Positions 35,544 to 35,557 of a stretch of 35,557 bases of DNA are shown here, in pieces. Origin of the DNA: Wohlfahrtiimonas larvae (GTDB lineage: Bacteria > Pseudomonadota > Gammaproteobacteria > Cardiobacteriales > Wohlfahrtiimonadaceae); assembly GCF_002006755.1 (NCBI RefSeq), contig NZ_MVDO01000243.1:1-35557 (forward strand). The letters run 5' to 3'. The position numbers and the translations under genes were made by a program. How positions within the stretch are numbered: position 1 is the stretch's first letter; every line of letters begins with the position of its first letter. The notes below the pieces were generated by a model. That model was not told where the DNA came from, ran no database searches, and was given only the letters and a program-made list of their open reading frames with translations.

Positions 35544-35557
35544 CCGCCTGCAGGCGG
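35544..35557 (+). terminator. Partial hairpin after purB, cut by the window end
   Basis: CCGCCTGCAGGCGG is a perfect 14-bp palindrome 26 bp after the purB stop. It looks like the stem of a terminator, but the expected T run would lie outside the window. Confidence 0.5.

Overview
The window reads as an AT-rich gammaproteobacterial chromosome segment. This is judged from E. coli-like proteins of near-identical length: 4-subunit SdhCDAB, a 944-residue SucA, OxyR with its Cys pair, and PrmC, RecG, IspB, GlnE, TrkH, GlmM, Dut, Asd and PurB. A low-GC Cardiobacteriales-like lineage (Wohlfahrtiimonas/Ignatzschineria type) would fit, but that placement is inference. Coding density is high. I see no insertion sequence, prophage, CRISPR array, rRNA or clear pseudogene.

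Layout. (1) 1-3835, minus strand: sucA-sucB (sucB cut by the window edge), the 2-oxoglutarate dehydrogenase E1/E2 genes. (2) 3836-6364: a 366-bp divergent spacer, then oxyR-moaA-small ORF, closed by a terminator. (3) 6357-8131: prmC (minus) and, divergently, a TauE/SafE-type exporter. (4) 8252-11850: promoter, sdhCDAB and a strong terminator. (5) 11871-17142: envelope and accessory genes. These are a DUF1287 protein behind a 19-bp palindrome, an unknown secreted protein, a DUF488 protein, an outer-membrane protein with an Slp-like lipoprotein, a PhzF-family protein, a MORN-repeat lipoprotein and an RquA-like methyltransferase. (6) 17233-23179: recG (minus) and ispB and glnE (plus). (7) 23265-24649: two AT-rich unknowns, one a DUF922-like HExxH protein and one a coiled-coil protein. 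(8) 24650-24879: a gene-free stretch with five DnaA-box sequences. (9) 24880-27811, minus: glmM, tRNA-Arg(CCT), trkH. (10) 27992-35517, plus: an NDUFA9-like epimerase, dut, leuB, asd, an FBH1-like helicase, an ArsC-family reductase, a DUF423 protein and purB.

A quinone and respiration theme links several genes. SucAB feeds succinyl-CoA into the TCA cycle. SdhCDAB oxidises succinate with ubiquinone. IspB makes the polyprenyl tail of ubiquinone. The RquA-like protein would convert ubiquinone to rhodoquinone, the low-potential quinone that allows fumarate reduction under low oxygen.

The two observations most worth following are the DnaA-box cluster at 24677-24878, a candidate replication origin or DnaA-titration site, and the probable rquA at 16417-17142, coupled to a MORN lipoprotein.
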